The translations under genes and the position numbers were made by a program. DNA of 64,000 nucleotides from contig CAKQCB010000009.1 in the NCBI GenBank assembly GCA_934216615.1, positions 1 through 64,000 on the forward strand, in the 5' to 3' direction. The notes beneath the pieces were generated by a model. It saw only the letters and a list, made by a program, of their open reading frames with translations, was not told where the DNA came from and did not search any database. Origin of the DNA: an uncultured Anaerolineae bacterium. GTDB taxonomy: Bacteria; Chloroflexota; Anaerolineae; Aggregatilineales; Phototrophicaceae. Shown here one piece after another: positions 26,197-35,156 of this stretch. Position 1 is the first letter of the stretch. Every line of letters starts with the position of its first letter.

Positions 26197-28047
26197 TTAG
26201 CGCAAACGATCCCGATTTTGGAAGCGTTCCGTAGCAACAACCGCCAACTTCGTGCGAGCTGCCGAACCGCTTGTGGCATTCGCCTTCTGGGATTTTGAAT
26301 TACTTCCGAGCGCATCTTGAACGGGGATAATCACGGTAATGGTGGTCCCCCGCCCAACGGAACTTTCAACAGTCAACTGTCCATTCAACAAGGCGGCACG
26401 TTCGCGCATATTCATCATGCCAAAACTACCGCGTTGATCATAGCCTGTATTCACATGCGTTTGGTCAAACCCAACGCCATTATCCGCAATCTTGATGACT
26501 ACAAAATTATTTTGTTTCTGTAAAGTGATGTCAATTTGGCGGGCTTTTGCATGTTTACGCGCATTGTTAATCGCTTCTTCCACGATATAGAAGACAACAC
26601 CCTGCTGGTTCATATCCAAAAGCAGATCAATATCACGACTGCTGCGCACCGACACCTGTTGACCATGCAATTCGTGCATTTTTTCGGCCAACTGTTGTAA
26701 TGCGACGTTAATCCCTTGGGTTTCTAAAACCAGCGGACGTAAGGTAAAGAGCATATGCCGAATCTCTTGGGTTGTACGGCGCGCTAAGTCTTCAACTTTC
26801 TTTAATTCATTAGGGGCGGCTTCCGGCGTAGATTGAATCAAACGGATGATATAACTCATACGCATGGCAATTGCCGCAACCGATTGTGTTGGGCCGTCGT
26901 GCAAATCTCGAGCAAGTTTTTTACGCGCTTCTTCCTCAACTTCGATGATGCGCTCTTTTTCTTGCTGTAGGTTGGTATAGAGCAGTGCATTCTGCAAAGC
27001 AACGGTTGCTTGGATGCCGACCGCCTTCATCAAATCGTGATAGTCCCCAGTGAACGCATTCGGGCGTTCACTGGCATAGACGATCACGCCAAAGTTATCA
27101 AAGTTTGCCCGTAAAGGAATCAGTAACGCAGAACGACAGGCCTGAAACGCAACAAAATATTGCAATTCAGGGTCTTGTGAGGGGTCGATATTGTAGATCG
27201 GTTCAGCTTCGGCCAGTGCTTCTGCAATCGCGCCTGTCTGCCCTTCGATGATTCTATTTTCGTCACTGCGTCCCATCTTTCGTGATGAAACTACGTGAAG
27301 GGCGTTATCATCAGTATGAAAGAGCAGGACCGCAGAAACCACATGGGATTCATTCATCTCGCTTGAGCGTAGAGCTAAGCGCCCTGCATCTAAGGCCGCC
27401 GTTAAGACTTTTGAATAATCCAAACGAGTGCTGATGTTAAATGCCAGTTCCGTGAGTGCTTGGGTGCGTTCTTGCAAATCTAAGGTTTGCGCATTACGGG
27501 CTTTATTGGCAGATTCAGCCAAACGTCGCAACCCGCCATACTGGCTGTCTAACAAGTGATGGATCACCATGACAAATGCTGAGAAAACAAACAGCACGCT
27601 CAGCAGTTGCACAGCACTTTGTAAAGCACTTGGGTTTTGTATATAGAGCGCCCCAATAGCACCCACAATCACGCCGATGCAGTGCGCAATCCCCCACACC
27701 CGCGACGTGATAGGGATTCCAGCAATCAACAGGGAGAGCAGGCCGATCAAAAGCGAAACAAAATCCCCACCCCGCACATAAGCAAATGAGGCGGCCATCG
27801 CCATATCTGCTAGCACTAACAGCAGAAGAAACAGCGTACTGGTATTGGGAAAATAAGCAAAGGGGATGAGGACGATACTGGTGACAAAAAGGATAATTCC
27901 CGTGAAACTTAAGGTGTAAGTATTTAAAGCTTCACCTTGAAGGGTAGGTAAAAATACAGCAACAAAAGCAAAAACGCCCCATGCAAGGATGCGTGTTATC
28001 CAACATGTCCATTCTCGCACAGATGAGGCTTGGGGTTCACGGCTCAT
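26197..28047 (-). CDS. GAF-domain sensor histidine kinase, HisKA_3 (NarL-partner) type
   Basis: 616 aa. Five or six membrane helices (about 17-165), a short coiled coil (about 170-205), a GAF domain (205-355), then the dimerisation/phosphoacceptor helix with His383 in ARDLHDGPTQS and an HATPase domain (about 470-580) with NNARKHAKA, ADNGVGFD and GSFGMMNMRERA. This H-box belongs to kinases that phosphorylate NarL/LuxR-type regulators. No such regulator is encoded next to it, so it is an orphan here. The tail (about 580-616) is Ala/Ser/Lys-rich. Confidence 0.9.
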   Translation of the reverse strand: MSREPQASSVREWTCWITRILAWGVFAFVAVFLPTLQGEALNTYTLSFTGIILFVTSIVLIPFAYFPNTSTLFLLLLVLADMAMAASFAYVRGGDFVSLLIGLLSLLIAGIPITSRVWGIAHCIGVIVGAIGALYIQNPSALQSAVQLLSVLFVFSAFVMVIHHLLDSQYGGLRRLAESANKARNAQTLDLQERTQALTELAFNISTRLDYSKVLTAALDAGRLALRSSEMNESHVVSAVLLFHTDDNALHVVSSRKMGRSDENRIIEGQTGAIAEALAEAEPIYNIDPSQDPELQYFVAFQACRSALLIPLRANFDNFGVIVYASERPNAFTGDYHDLMKAVGIQATVALQNALLYTNLQQEKERIIEVEEEARKKLARDLHDGPTQSVAAIAMRMSYIIRLIQSTPEAAPNELKKVEDLARRTTQEIRHMLFTLRPLVLETQGINVALQQLAEKMHELHGQQVSVRSSRDIDLLLDMNQQGVVFYIVEEAINNARKHAKARQIDITLQKQNNFVVIKIADNGVGFDQTHVNTGYDQRGSFGMMNMRERAALLNGQLTVESSVGRGTTITVIIPVQDALGSNSKSQKANATSGSAARTKLAVVATERFQNRDRLR

Positions 28048-28089
28048 AAAACGATTTCAATTCAAATAGATGACAGAAACGATTGGCGA

Positions 28090-28105
28090 ATACTATAGAT
28101 AGTAT
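28090..28105. repeat. 7-bp inverted repeat upstream of the histidine kinase gene
   Basis: ATACTAT, AG, ATAGTAT, 43 bases upstream of the kinase start. The minus strand carries TATACT within it, so it may overlap a -10. The 190 bases between this gene and the hydrolase gene hold no other feature I can support. Confidence 0.35.
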
Positions 28106-28238
28106 AAAATCACATATAAACTTAAGAATGCAAACGAAAATACCTTGAAAACAGGTTTCTGTCACTCACTATATCACGCAAGCCCGCGTAGTTATATTGA
28201 GTTCGACACCGATTGTCATGAGTCTCTTACAAAATCCC

Positions 28239-29807
28239 TTACAGGCGATCAAAGTGCAGGCGACGTACCCGCCCGTTCGTCCATTTCAGACTGGTGATAT
28301 TTTGCTCTGAATCTCGTTCGAATAATAGTGTCACCCCATATTTAAAATTTATATAGCCATCTTCAATCAGAGGCTGAAATGTCATCGGCTCATATTTGCG
28401 TCGGCGTAAGGTGAGCAGGCCATTTTCTATGCTGATGGCACATTGGCTCTGCAATTCAGGGGATCGATAAGCCCCAACCAACTCGTCTAAAACTGCGGTT
28501 GTAGGTTCATAAACAGGAACGCGATCATAACGTACAGGTAAACCGGTGATTGTATCCAAGACTTCAATAGAATCAGAGGTAAACGTAAATTGGATGTGAG
28601 GCGCGGGGATTCGACGCAGGGTATTTTGATCCACGGCTTCTAATGCCCCATCGTATAAGCACAAGACACCTTGGTGCTCATCATAAACCAGTTGAACGGC
28701 CAGCGCGCTTTCTTCGCGGTAATATATGCCTTCCAAAGTTTGCAGAACATCCTTCGGCAAATCTATCGTTTTGTTTTCGAGGGTTTCTAAATGTTCTGCA
28801 AGGAAAATATCAGCCACTTGGTTTGACAACTTTATTGGGTTGATCGAATCCAAGTTGGCGAAAACCGCAATCGAACATCTCTGTTGTGGAAAAACCAGTA
28901 AGTGCGTGCGGAAACCAGCATCACCCCCGCTGTGCTCAATGACAGGCAAGCCTTTATAAACGCGTGAAAGTACGCCAAAGGCATAATCAATTGTGTGCCC
29001 ATCGTTGAAGATACCTTTACGCACCATCTTTTCAAATAAATCATCGCCGCCAACGGTACGCTCCACGTAATTTTGACCCCATAACACAAGGTCTTCAACG
29101 GTTGTGAATAGGCTGGTTGCGCCGACATTCGAGTACATCAAGTGGTTATGCTGGAAACCGTCATCATGTTTTTCATAGGAATAGGCACGTTGAGGCACAA
29201 GTTCTAAATAATCATCGTGAAAATGGGTATTCTTCATTCCAAGAGGGGTAAAAATACGTTCGGCGCAAAATTCGCGTAATGATTTCCCTGTCACCCGTTG
29301 AACAATCAAGCCGAGCAGTGTATAGCCCGTGTTGCAGTACATATACTCCGCGCCGGGTTCAAAATTCAGTTCACGCTGGGCAAATGCCATTTCTAAAATA
29401 TCTTCGGTGGTGATGACATCGTCCATGCGCCAACCCGCGAGCACAAGCAATTCCCATTGGTCACGTAGGCCACTCGTATGATGAATCATATGGCGAAGGG
29501 TGATGGTCTTGCCAAAATCATGCAGTTCGGGAATATAGCTCCGCACATCATCATCGGCTGAAAGGAGGCCATCTTGTTCTAACAGGGCGATGGCAGCGGC
29601 AGCAAATTGTTTTGAAATTGAAGCGATGTGAAAGATCGTGGTCGGTTGAATAGGAATATGATATTCAAGGTTCGCCATGCCATAACCACGGCTGTACAAC
29701 AAGTCCCCATCGTGCATGAGCGCCAGAGCACAGCCGGGTGACCCGGATTTAGCCCATTCCGAAAAAAGTTGATCTATCGCATGAATCTGCTGTGTGCTTA
29801 ACATCAT
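28239..29807 (-). CDS. Beta-lactamase-fold serine hydrolase (class C/esterase type)
   Basis: 522 aa. Residues 5-335 are a class C beta-lactamase-like domain: nucleophile motif SISK (63-66), YCN (157-159) and the third motif HSGGDAGF. Residues 345-522 are a beta-rich C-terminal domain, like those in D-aminopeptidase or Pab87-type peptidases. No signal peptide is evident, so a cytoplasmic peptidase or esterase is more likely than an antibiotic-inactivating enzyme. The start follows AGGGTGGG directly. No neighbouring gene suggests a substrate. Confidence 0.85.
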   Translation of the reverse strand: MMLSTQQIHAIDQLFSEWAKSGSPGCALALMHDGDLLYSRGYGMANLEYHIPIQPTTIFHIASISKQFAAAAIALLEQDGLLSADDDVRSYIPELHDFGKTITLRHMIHHTSGLRDQWELLVLAGWRMDDVITTEDILEMAFAQRELNFEPGAEYMYCNTGYTLLGLIVQRVTGKSLREFCAERIFTPLGMKNTHFHDDYLELVPQRAYSYEKHDDGFQHNHLMYSNVGATSLFTTVEDLVLWGQNYVERTVGGDDLFEKMVRKGIFNDGHTIDYAFGVLSRVYKGLPVIEHSGGDAGFRTHLLVFPQQRCSIAVFANLDSINPIKLSNQVADIFLAEHLETLENKTIDLPKDVLQTLEGIYYREESALAVQLVYDEHQGVLCLYDGALEAVDQNTLRRIPAPHIQFTFTSDSIEVLDTITGLPVRYDRVPVYEPTTAVLDELVGAYRSPELQSQCAISIENGLLTLRRRKYEPMTFQPLIEDGYINFKYGVTLLFERDSEQNITSLKWTNGRVRRLHFDRL

Positions 29808-29896
29808 CCCACCCTATATTTCAATAAATCTCTATCTATGAGGGGGATTTTGCACCAAACGAGGGGTATTGCCTAATCCAATGTGGCATAAAACAA

Positions 29897-29921
29897 AAAG
29901 ACCCGCTGAATGCAGGTCTTT
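29897..29921 (-). terminator. Terminator of tRNA-Val
   Basis: On the minus strand AAAGACCTGC pairs with GCGGGTCTTT (one G-U) around a five-base loop, followed by TTGTTTT. It starts ten bases after the tRNA. Confidence 0.75.
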
Positions 29922-29930
29922 AATCTTTGT

Positions 29931-30003
29931 GGGCGTGAAGGGACTCGAACCCCTGACCTTTCGGATGTGAACCGAACGCTCTAACCAACTGAGCTACACG
30001 CCC
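29931..30003 (-). tRNA. tRNA-Val (CAC)
   Basis: The 73-base cloverleaf is complete. The acceptor stem GGGCGTG pairs with CACGCCC, D stem GCTC/GAGC, anticodon stem TTCGG/CCGAA with loop TTCACAT (anticodon CAC, reading GUG), five-base variable loop AGGTC, and T arm AGGGG-TTCGAGT-CCCTT, which has one G-U. The CCA end is not encoded (the next bases are ACA) and must be added by the nucleotidyltransferase. It has its own promoter and terminator. The region 29,808-30,159 holds nothing else apart from these elements. Confidence 0.97.
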
Positions 30004-30025
30004 TCACTTAAAACATGATGTTGAG

Positions 30026-30054
30026 AGTATAGCACGCGGGTATTCTACACACAA
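30026..30054 (-). promoter_or_regulatory. Promoter of tRNA-Val
   Basis: TTGTGT, a 17-base spacer and TATACT on the minus strand, 23 bases before the mature 5' end of the tRNA. Confidence 0.5.
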
Positions 30055-30159
30055 GACTGAAGTCAGCAGTTTTCTGGCATACAATAACCCAATAACGTCG
30101 ATCAATATCCTTGTGCAACACACTTTTATCACACGCCCCACAAGGGATAAGGAAAATGT

Positions 30160-31095
30160 ATGCAAGAAGGCCAAACCCCGAACCCCGTTTTTGTTTTTCG
30201 AGTTTCGCGTAAGGCGCGTTTGCGTCAGTATATGCGTCGTTTCCGCTGGTCATCGCTCATCACGCTCATCACCTTGATGAGTGGATGCAATTTACAACTG
30301 CCCTCAAATATAGTTCATCCCCCCCCACAAGAACCGACTCAAACACCGACCTCTACCGCTACCCAACCGAATACCTTGATTCCGACTATGCCTTCAACAC
30401 AAGGCTCAACAACGCAACCTACCACATGGCAAACTATTGATGTCGGCATTGAACAGCGTTTCTTGATACCGGGGACACCACATCCCTTTGTTCAGTTTGT
30501 CGTCTTTAGAATCGACCCTGCATACTTCAATTTCAGAGTTCATTATCAACGCCCGCTGACCGGTACCGAATGGCGTGAAGCACTGCCTAATGCAGCGCTG
30601 TTCATCAACGGAAATTTTTTTGATACGTCGGGAAATGCGTTAGGGTTGATTGTGAGCGACGGAACGGTTTACGGGCAATCTTACAATGGCTTCGGCGGTT
30701 TCCTGCAAGTTCAAAATGGGATTGTTCGTGTACGCTCGAACATCTTCGAGCCTTATGCAAATGAACCACTAGAACAAGCTGTGCAAGCATTTCCGATGTT
30801 GGTGACAAATTCCCAAGCAAGTTATTTTAATACGCAAGGAGATCGCGCGTCGCGCAGAACCATCGTCGCACAGGATACCCAAGGGCGAATTTTACTCATC
30901 GTGAGCAATTCACTGTTTGGACTGTCGCTGGTTGAAATGAGCCAATATCTTGTGGAAAGCCAGCTTGACATTGTGAACGCGCTTAATCTCGACGGTGGAG
31001 GGTCTACGTTGCTCAGTGTTAGAACGAACAGCATCGACTATTTCGTGCCCTCATTTGATGCAGTTCCAGTCGTTTTAGCATTGTATCGACGCTGA
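30160..31095 (+). CDS. Phosphodiester glycosidase-domain (NAGPA) lipoprotein
   Basis: 311 aa. A helix (about 30-42) ending in the lipobox LMSGC gives a lipid-modified Cys43, so the protein sits on the outer face of the membrane. Residues 46-88 are a Pro/Thr/Gln linker. Residues 95-310 are a NAGPA domain: LFINGNFFD, GGFLQVQNG, and the diagnostic LNLDGGGSTLL near the end. Family members cleave phosphodiester-linked sugars, as in wall teichoic or exopolysaccharide uncovering. AAGGAAA precedes the chosen ATG; a start at 30232 would also keep the lipobox. Confidence 0.85.
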   Translation: MQEGQTPNPVFVFRVSRKARLRQYMRRFRWSSLITLITLMSGCNLQLPSNIVHPPPQEPTQTPTSTATQPNTLIPTMPSTQGSTTQPTTWQTIDVGIEQRFLIPGTPHPFVQFVVFRIDPAYFNFRVHYQRPLTGTEWREALPNAALFINGNFFDTSGNALGLIVSDGTVYGQSYNGFGGFLQVQNGIVRVRSNIFEPYANEPLEQAVQAFPMLVTNSQASYFNTQGDRASRRTIVAQDTQGRILLIVSNSLFGLSLVEMSQYLVESQLDIVNALNLDGGGSTLLSVRTNSIDYFVPSFDAVPVVLALYRR

Positions 31096-31187
31096 TTCAT
31101 AAAAAATCACTACCTATTACTTTACTTAGCACGACGTGGAGATTTATGTTCCAATTTTCATTCACTTTTGTTCGATAGGGTGAATCT

Positions 31188-33431
31188 ATGAATGATACTC
31201 CTGCTCTCATAACCCAGACCGTGAACGAGCGCGTCACACGGTCGCTAACTAGATTGCTTCCAGTCACGATCAAACGGATTATCCCCTTTGTGATCGGCTT
31301 CATTTTAATTTGTCTCGGCCAATATATTCTGATTGACCAATTCAGTTATTATTTCAATATCTCCTTCGCAGAAGCTTTAGAAGAACTGTTCAAAATCAAT
31401 ATTCCCAACCTTGAGAATACAATCATTGGCAGTGTAATCTCGCTGGTTGGCGTGATATTGGTGTTCATCTCTTTCGGCCGTGTTCAACTTGAGGCGATCG
31501 CCTCTCCAACTTCGGGGAATGATTATCCAAAGTTACGCACGTTTTTAAAGAAATATCTCCTGTTTATCGTGCTCGGCCTTGCGACCAGCGCGTTTTTATT
31601 GTGGCAAATGCATTGGGCAGATCGTAGTGCATATCTATTTTTTGTATGGCTATTTTCAATTTTCATTCTGTCGTTTGTCGCCTACAAATATGACCGCAAC
31701 GCGAAAACATCCCTGAACCCTTTTACCAGCCGTTGGGACATTTTTTGGATTGTAGTTTTATTTGTCGGCGGGTTATTGCTGAACGCGTATATGCTCGACA
31801 GGATTCCCAACAACTTGTTAGGCGATGAGGGCGCGTTCATCGAGCGCGCGTCTTATATTAGTTCTGGACGAGAAGAACTTTCATTCTTTGATGTCGGCGT
31901 TTATTCATACCCCTTAGCAAGCTCTTTTTATCAAGCGGGAATTCTTAAACTTTTTAATGATACGTTCTTTGGGTGGCGGTTTTCGTCTGTCCTCAGCGCC
32001 GTTTTAACGGTGATTCCGCTCTACTTGCTCACGAAAGACCTATTCAATCGAAAAGTCGCGGTCCTTGCAGGGCTGATGTTGGTGACATTACCATACTTCA
32101 TCACTTTTGCCCGCTTAGGCTATAACAATGCCCAGTCGATCTTTCCGGTCGCGTTATGCGTCTATTTTGTTTATACAGGGGCACAGCGAAAAAGCGCGTT
32201 ATATCTTGCGTTGGCAGGCATTGCCGCGGGGATCGGCTTTTATACCTACACGGCAGGGCGCTTGGGTGCAATCATTGGAGGGTTGTATCTTGTCTATCTC
32301 ATTGGCAGCGCGCTTTCGACACGGCTTTTCCGCAAAGATGCCGACATCAAAAAATTTGCGTGGCGTGACACTAAAATTTATGTCTTAGCGCTGTTTATTT
32401 TTGTCGTGTTTGCGTTGATGACGTTCCTGCCCCACATGATTTTCACCAACGTCACTGCTCCAGAACTATTACGCTACAAGCTCTTAGAGAGCTTATTCCC
32501 GAATAGTTTTTATGCAATGTCGGTCTATCCAGAAACCGAACTTTATCGTGATTTCCTACCCATCCAAGTGTATGACCAAACCTTTTTCTTCAGGGCGGAT
32601 TTATACGCACGTTTTCTTATAAGCGGGGTGGTTCGTTCCGTCCTTGCGTATCATCAGCAGTTCCAAACGATGGGCTTATATAACTTCTCTCCATTAGCAG
32701 GATGGGTAGGGGTCGTATTCTACACTGTTGGCTTTGTGATGACGGTACGCTACATCCGCCAAAAAGAATTTGTCTTGCTGTTCATCTGGTGGTTTTTTGG
32801 AAACCTGCTCCTCAGCATGATTAATACCTTCCCGCCCCGCTACCAGCATACGGTTCCGGTGATACCCGTCATTGCCATTTGGATCGCGTTGGGGTTGAGC
32901 ACGTTCGTAGATGCCCTACGACAGTTGATCCAAAACCTTCTCAAAAAGGTTCTTCACATTCCACCGCAACGGATTGGGTTTGTCTTCAGTGGCGTTGTCA
33001 CAGTCTTTATTGTGGGATTCATCATGGTTCATAATCTCTATAATTATTTTATAGAGATGCCCCGCTTCTATGGCCCACGTTACGAGGATATCATCGCTTT
33101 TGATGTGATTCATGGCTCAGAAGACGATCTTATCATCTATGTGGGGGTGAATGCGACTGATGCGTTTTGGACACCCTATATACTCGACTTTATGACTTAC
33201 CCATCACACTATGAAGCTGTGCACATCGACCGACTTCTACAGGGTGATTTTGAACTACAACCAAACAAGCACTATATTTTCTACTTTAATCGTCTGCTTC
33301 AGGAAGAAGCGACCGAATATCTGCGCGAGACACTTAATCAAGAAGATATTGAGCCGACCCCAGTGAGAGATGATATGAGTCGGCTCTTAGGCTTTACGTA
33401 TAACTTTGTGGCTCCATCTACCAACAATTAA
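31188..33431 (+). CDS. GT39/PMT-like membrane glycosyltransferase
   Basis: 747 aa with about fourteen membrane helices. After two N-terminal pairs, the first catalytic loop carries LGDEGAFIERA (Asp-Glu pair), the hallmark of GT-C transferases of the ArnT/PMT_2 family. A second landmark is the ARLGYNNAQS segment. A soluble C-terminal region (about 625-747) lies outside. Such enzymes move a sugar from a polyprenyl-phosphate carrier to protein or polymer acceptors. The stop codon overlaps that of lysC on the other strand by four bases. Confidence 0.82.
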   Translation: MNDTPALITQTVNERVTRSLTRLLPVTIKRIIPFVIGFILICLGQYILIDQFSYYFNISFAEALEELFKINIPNLENTIIGSVISLVGVILVFISFGRVQLEAIASPTSGNDYPKLRTFLKKYLLFIVLGLATSAFLLWQMHWADRSAYLFFVWLFSIFILSFVAYKYDRNAKTSLNPFTSRWDIFWIVVLFVGGLLLNAYMLDRIPNNLLGDEGAFIERASYISSGREELSFFDVGVYSYPLASSFYQAGILKLFNDTFFGWRFSSVLSAVLTVIPLYLLTKDLFNRKVAVLAGLMLVTLPYFITFARLGYNNAQSIFPVALCVYFVYTGAQRKSALYLALAGIAAGIGFYTYTAGRLGAIIGGLYLVYLIGSALSTRLFRKDADIKKFAWRDTKIYVLALFIFVVFALMTFLPHMIFTNVTAPELLRYKLLESLFPNSFYAMSVYPETELYRDFLPIQVYDQTFFFRADLYARFLISGVVRSVLAYHQQFQTMGLYNFSPLAGWVGVVFYTVGFVMTVRYIRQKEFVLLFIWWFFGNLLLSMINTFPPRYQHTVPVIPVIAIWIALGLSTFVDALRQLIQNLLKKVLHIPPQRIGFVFSGVVTVFIVGFIMVHNLYNYFIEMPRFYGPRYEDIIAFDVIHGSEDDLIIYVGVNATDAFWTPYILDFMTYPSHYEAVHIDRLLQGDFELQPNKHYIFYFNRLLQEEATEYLRETLNQEDIEPTPVRDDMSRLLGFTYNFVAPSTNN

Positions 33432-34846
33432 GCGTGAACAGTCTCTAGTGCCAGTTCGTGCAAGACCAACACCGCGCGTTGGATGCTGGCTTCGTCCACG
33501 ATAAAAGAGATACTGCACTCGGACGCCCCTTGAGCAATCGCAATGACGTTAACTTGTTCATTTCCGAGTGCAGTGAAAACACGCCCTGCGACGCCGGGCG
33601 TCCCTCTCATGCCTGCGCCAACAGTGGTGACAATGCCCACATTCGATAGCACTTCGACATTATCCACATTTTGACGTTCGATCTCTTCTGCCAATTCTTC
33701 TTCAATCGCACGTTTGGCTTCTTGCGCTTTATCTGACGGAACGACAAAACAGAAATTTTGCTCAGAGGATGCTTGCGAGATCATCAGAATATTCGCGCCA
33801 ATCTTCGCGGTGGCCCAGAAGGTACGCCCTGCAATTCCCGGAACGCCGATCATCCCCTTGCCACTGACGGTTAATAGACAAACATTCTTCACCGCGGTCA
33901 CGGCTTTGATCACGGTGTCACTGGCTTGGCTTTCAGAGCCGATCAATGTCCCTTCCAGTTTCGGGTTAAACGTGTTGCGCACGCGAATGGGGATATTTTT
34001 ATTCAAGATCGGTTGCACAGTTTTTGGGTGTAATACCTTCGCCCCATAAAAAGCCAGTTCACCAACTTCTTGATAGGACACATAGGGTAATACTTGTGCG
34101 CGTGCGTCAATGCGCGGGTCGGTGGTCATCACCCCATCTACATCCGTCCAAATGACCAATTCATCACTGTTGCTATACGCCGCGAAGATCGCCCCGCTGT
34201 AATCACTTCCACCGCGTCCGAGCGTGGTGTAGTGTCCGTCTTTTGTCATGCCAATGAAGCCTGTAATTACGGGAACAACACCTTGTTCAATCATAGGTAA
34301 TAAACGGCTTTGGATGCGGTTTTCTGTCTCTTGCCAGTCGGGGATGGCGCTACCGTAGACTTCATCCGTGACAATAAAATCACCTGCATCGATGGCTTTG
34401 GCGCGAACGCCTTGTTGGTTCAGCGCGGCGGCGACCACACGACAGGACATCCGTTCTCCAAAGGAAATCACAGCATCTTTAATACGGGGAGTTTCTTCAC
34501 CGAGGATGTTCACCGCCTGACACAATTCGGTATGTTGTGCCAAAAGCGCGGCGATTTCATTCATCGCCACTTGGCGGTTATTGCCCGGACTGGTCAAGAT
34601 ATTGAGCGCTTCATCATGACGATCACGAAGTTTTTGGGCACAGGATAAATAGCCCCAACGATTCCCCTGCGCGGCAGACTGGACAGAATTGATCAGGGCG
34701 TCGGTGACCCCAGACATCGCCGAAACGACGACAATAACACGGTTCCCCCGCTGGACTTCATCCTGAACAATCGAGACAACATTACTGATAGATTCCGAGC
34801 TGCCGACTGATGTACCGCCAAACTTCATTGTGATTAACTGACTCAT
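33428..34846 (-). CDS. lysC: Aspartate kinase
   Basis: 472 aa, long-form enzyme. The amino-acid kinase domain starts with KFGGTSVGS (8-16) and contains GFIGMTKDGHYTTLGRGGSDYSG and WTDVDGVMTTDPR; two ACT domains follow (about 318-460). It makes aspartyl phosphate, the first step to lysine, threonine and methionine. ACT domains usually bind lysine or threonine for feedback inhibition. It is also under a likely transcription attenuator: promoter, leader ORF and terminator lie upstream (34886-35089). Ribosome site GGAG is eight bases from the ATG. It is monocistronic in this window. Confidence 0.95.
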   Translation of the reverse strand: MSQLITMKFGGTSVGSSESISNVVSIVQDEVQRGNRVIVVVSAMSGVTDALINSVQSAAQGNRWGYLSCAQKLRDRHDEALNILTSPGNNRQVAMNEIAALLAQHTELCQAVNILGEETPRIKDAVISFGERMSCRVVAAALNQQGVRAKAIDAGDFIVTDEVYGSAIPDWQETENRIQSRLLPMIEQGVVPVITGFIGMTKDGHYTTLGRGGSDYSGAIFAAYSNSDELVIWTDVDGVMTTDPRIDARAQVLPYVSYQEVGELAFYGAKVLHPKTVQPILNKNIPIRVRNTFNPKLEGTLIGSESQASDTVIKAVTAVKNVCLLTVSGKGMIGVPGIAGRTFWATAKIGANILMISQASSEQNFCFVVPSDKAQEAKRAIEEELAEEIERQNVDNVEVLSNVGIVTTVGAGMRGTPGVAGRVFTALGNEQVNVIAIAQGASECSISFIVDEASIQRAVLVLHELALETVHA

Positions 34847-34885
34847 CGCTGCGCTCCAACATGGTTATGATTTAGGCAAAAACAC

Positions 34886-34919
34886 AAAAAAAGCGTGTGG
34901 GGGATTTCCCACACGCTTT
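34886..34919 (-). terminator. Attenuator terminator in the lysC leader
   Basis: On the minus strand AAAGCGTGTGGG (34919-34908) and CCCACACGCTTT (34901-34890) pair perfectly over 12 bases, followed by a seven-T run. It lies about 40 bases upstream of the lysC start and downstream of the lysC promoter, so it must be read through for expression. Its 5' arm can instead pair with leader bases 34954-34947. Confidence 0.85.
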
Positions 34920-34940
34920 AAGGTTGACTTCTCTTTCGAC

Positions 34941-35001
34941 CTACTGAACGCGTACTATCCCCGCATACCCTTATGTGGAGTCATAGTCATCATACCAGTA
35001 G
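34941..35001 (-). promoter_or_regulatory. Alternative pairing segments of the lysC attenuator
   Basis: Segment 1 is CTACTGG (35001-34995), inside the Thr codons of the leader ORF. Segment 2 is 34954-34941, just after the leader stop codon. Segment 1 pairs with TCAGTAG of segment 2 over seven bases (one G-U). Segment 2 can instead pair through TACGCGTT with the 5' arm of the terminator (seven pairs, one mismatch, one G-U). The pairings are mutually exclusive, as in classic attenuators. Pairing was judged by eye, without energy calculation. Confidence 0.5.
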
Positions 35002-35029
35002 TCATAGATTGTGCTGAAAGCAGATTCAT
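34955..35029 (-). CDS. Leader peptide of lysC, Met/Thr-rich
   Basis: A 24-codon ORF too short for usual gene calls. ATG at 35029-35027, TAG stop at 34957-34955. It contains six Met codons (1, 9, 13, 14, 16, 22) and four Thr codons (10, 11, 15, 17); residues 8-17 read SMTTGMMTMT. Met and Thr are end products of the pathway that lysC opens. It starts about 25 bases after the predicted transcription start, with GAGAG as ribosome site, and is followed by the attenuator hairpin. Its role is probably to sense charged tRNA-Met/tRNA-Thr by ribosome stalling, not to make a working peptide. Confidence 0.65.
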   Translation of the reverse strand: MNLLSAQSMTTGMMTMTPHKGMRG

Positions 35030-35060
35030 AATAGTTCTCTCAACGCCAAAACTGTGGGTA

Positions 35061-35089
35061 ATCGTATTCTGTTTTCATAAAAGTGTCAA
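35061..35089 (-). promoter_or_regulatory. lysC promoter
   Basis: Minus strand TTGACA (35089-35084), exactly 17 bases, then TACGAT (35066-35061). Predicted start near 35054, giving a leader of about 205 bases before lysC. Confidence 0.7.
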
Positions 35090-35156
35090 GCACAAAGTCG
35101 ATTTATCTGAGGTGAACCGCTCGGCATCTCCAAATCAATATATTACAGCACCTTAA

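Noticed and set aside
29398..29807. Antibiotic-resistance beta-lactamase
   Set aside because: The serine hydrolase has class C-like motifs but no signal peptide and a large extra C-terminal domain, which fits peptidases or esterases better.
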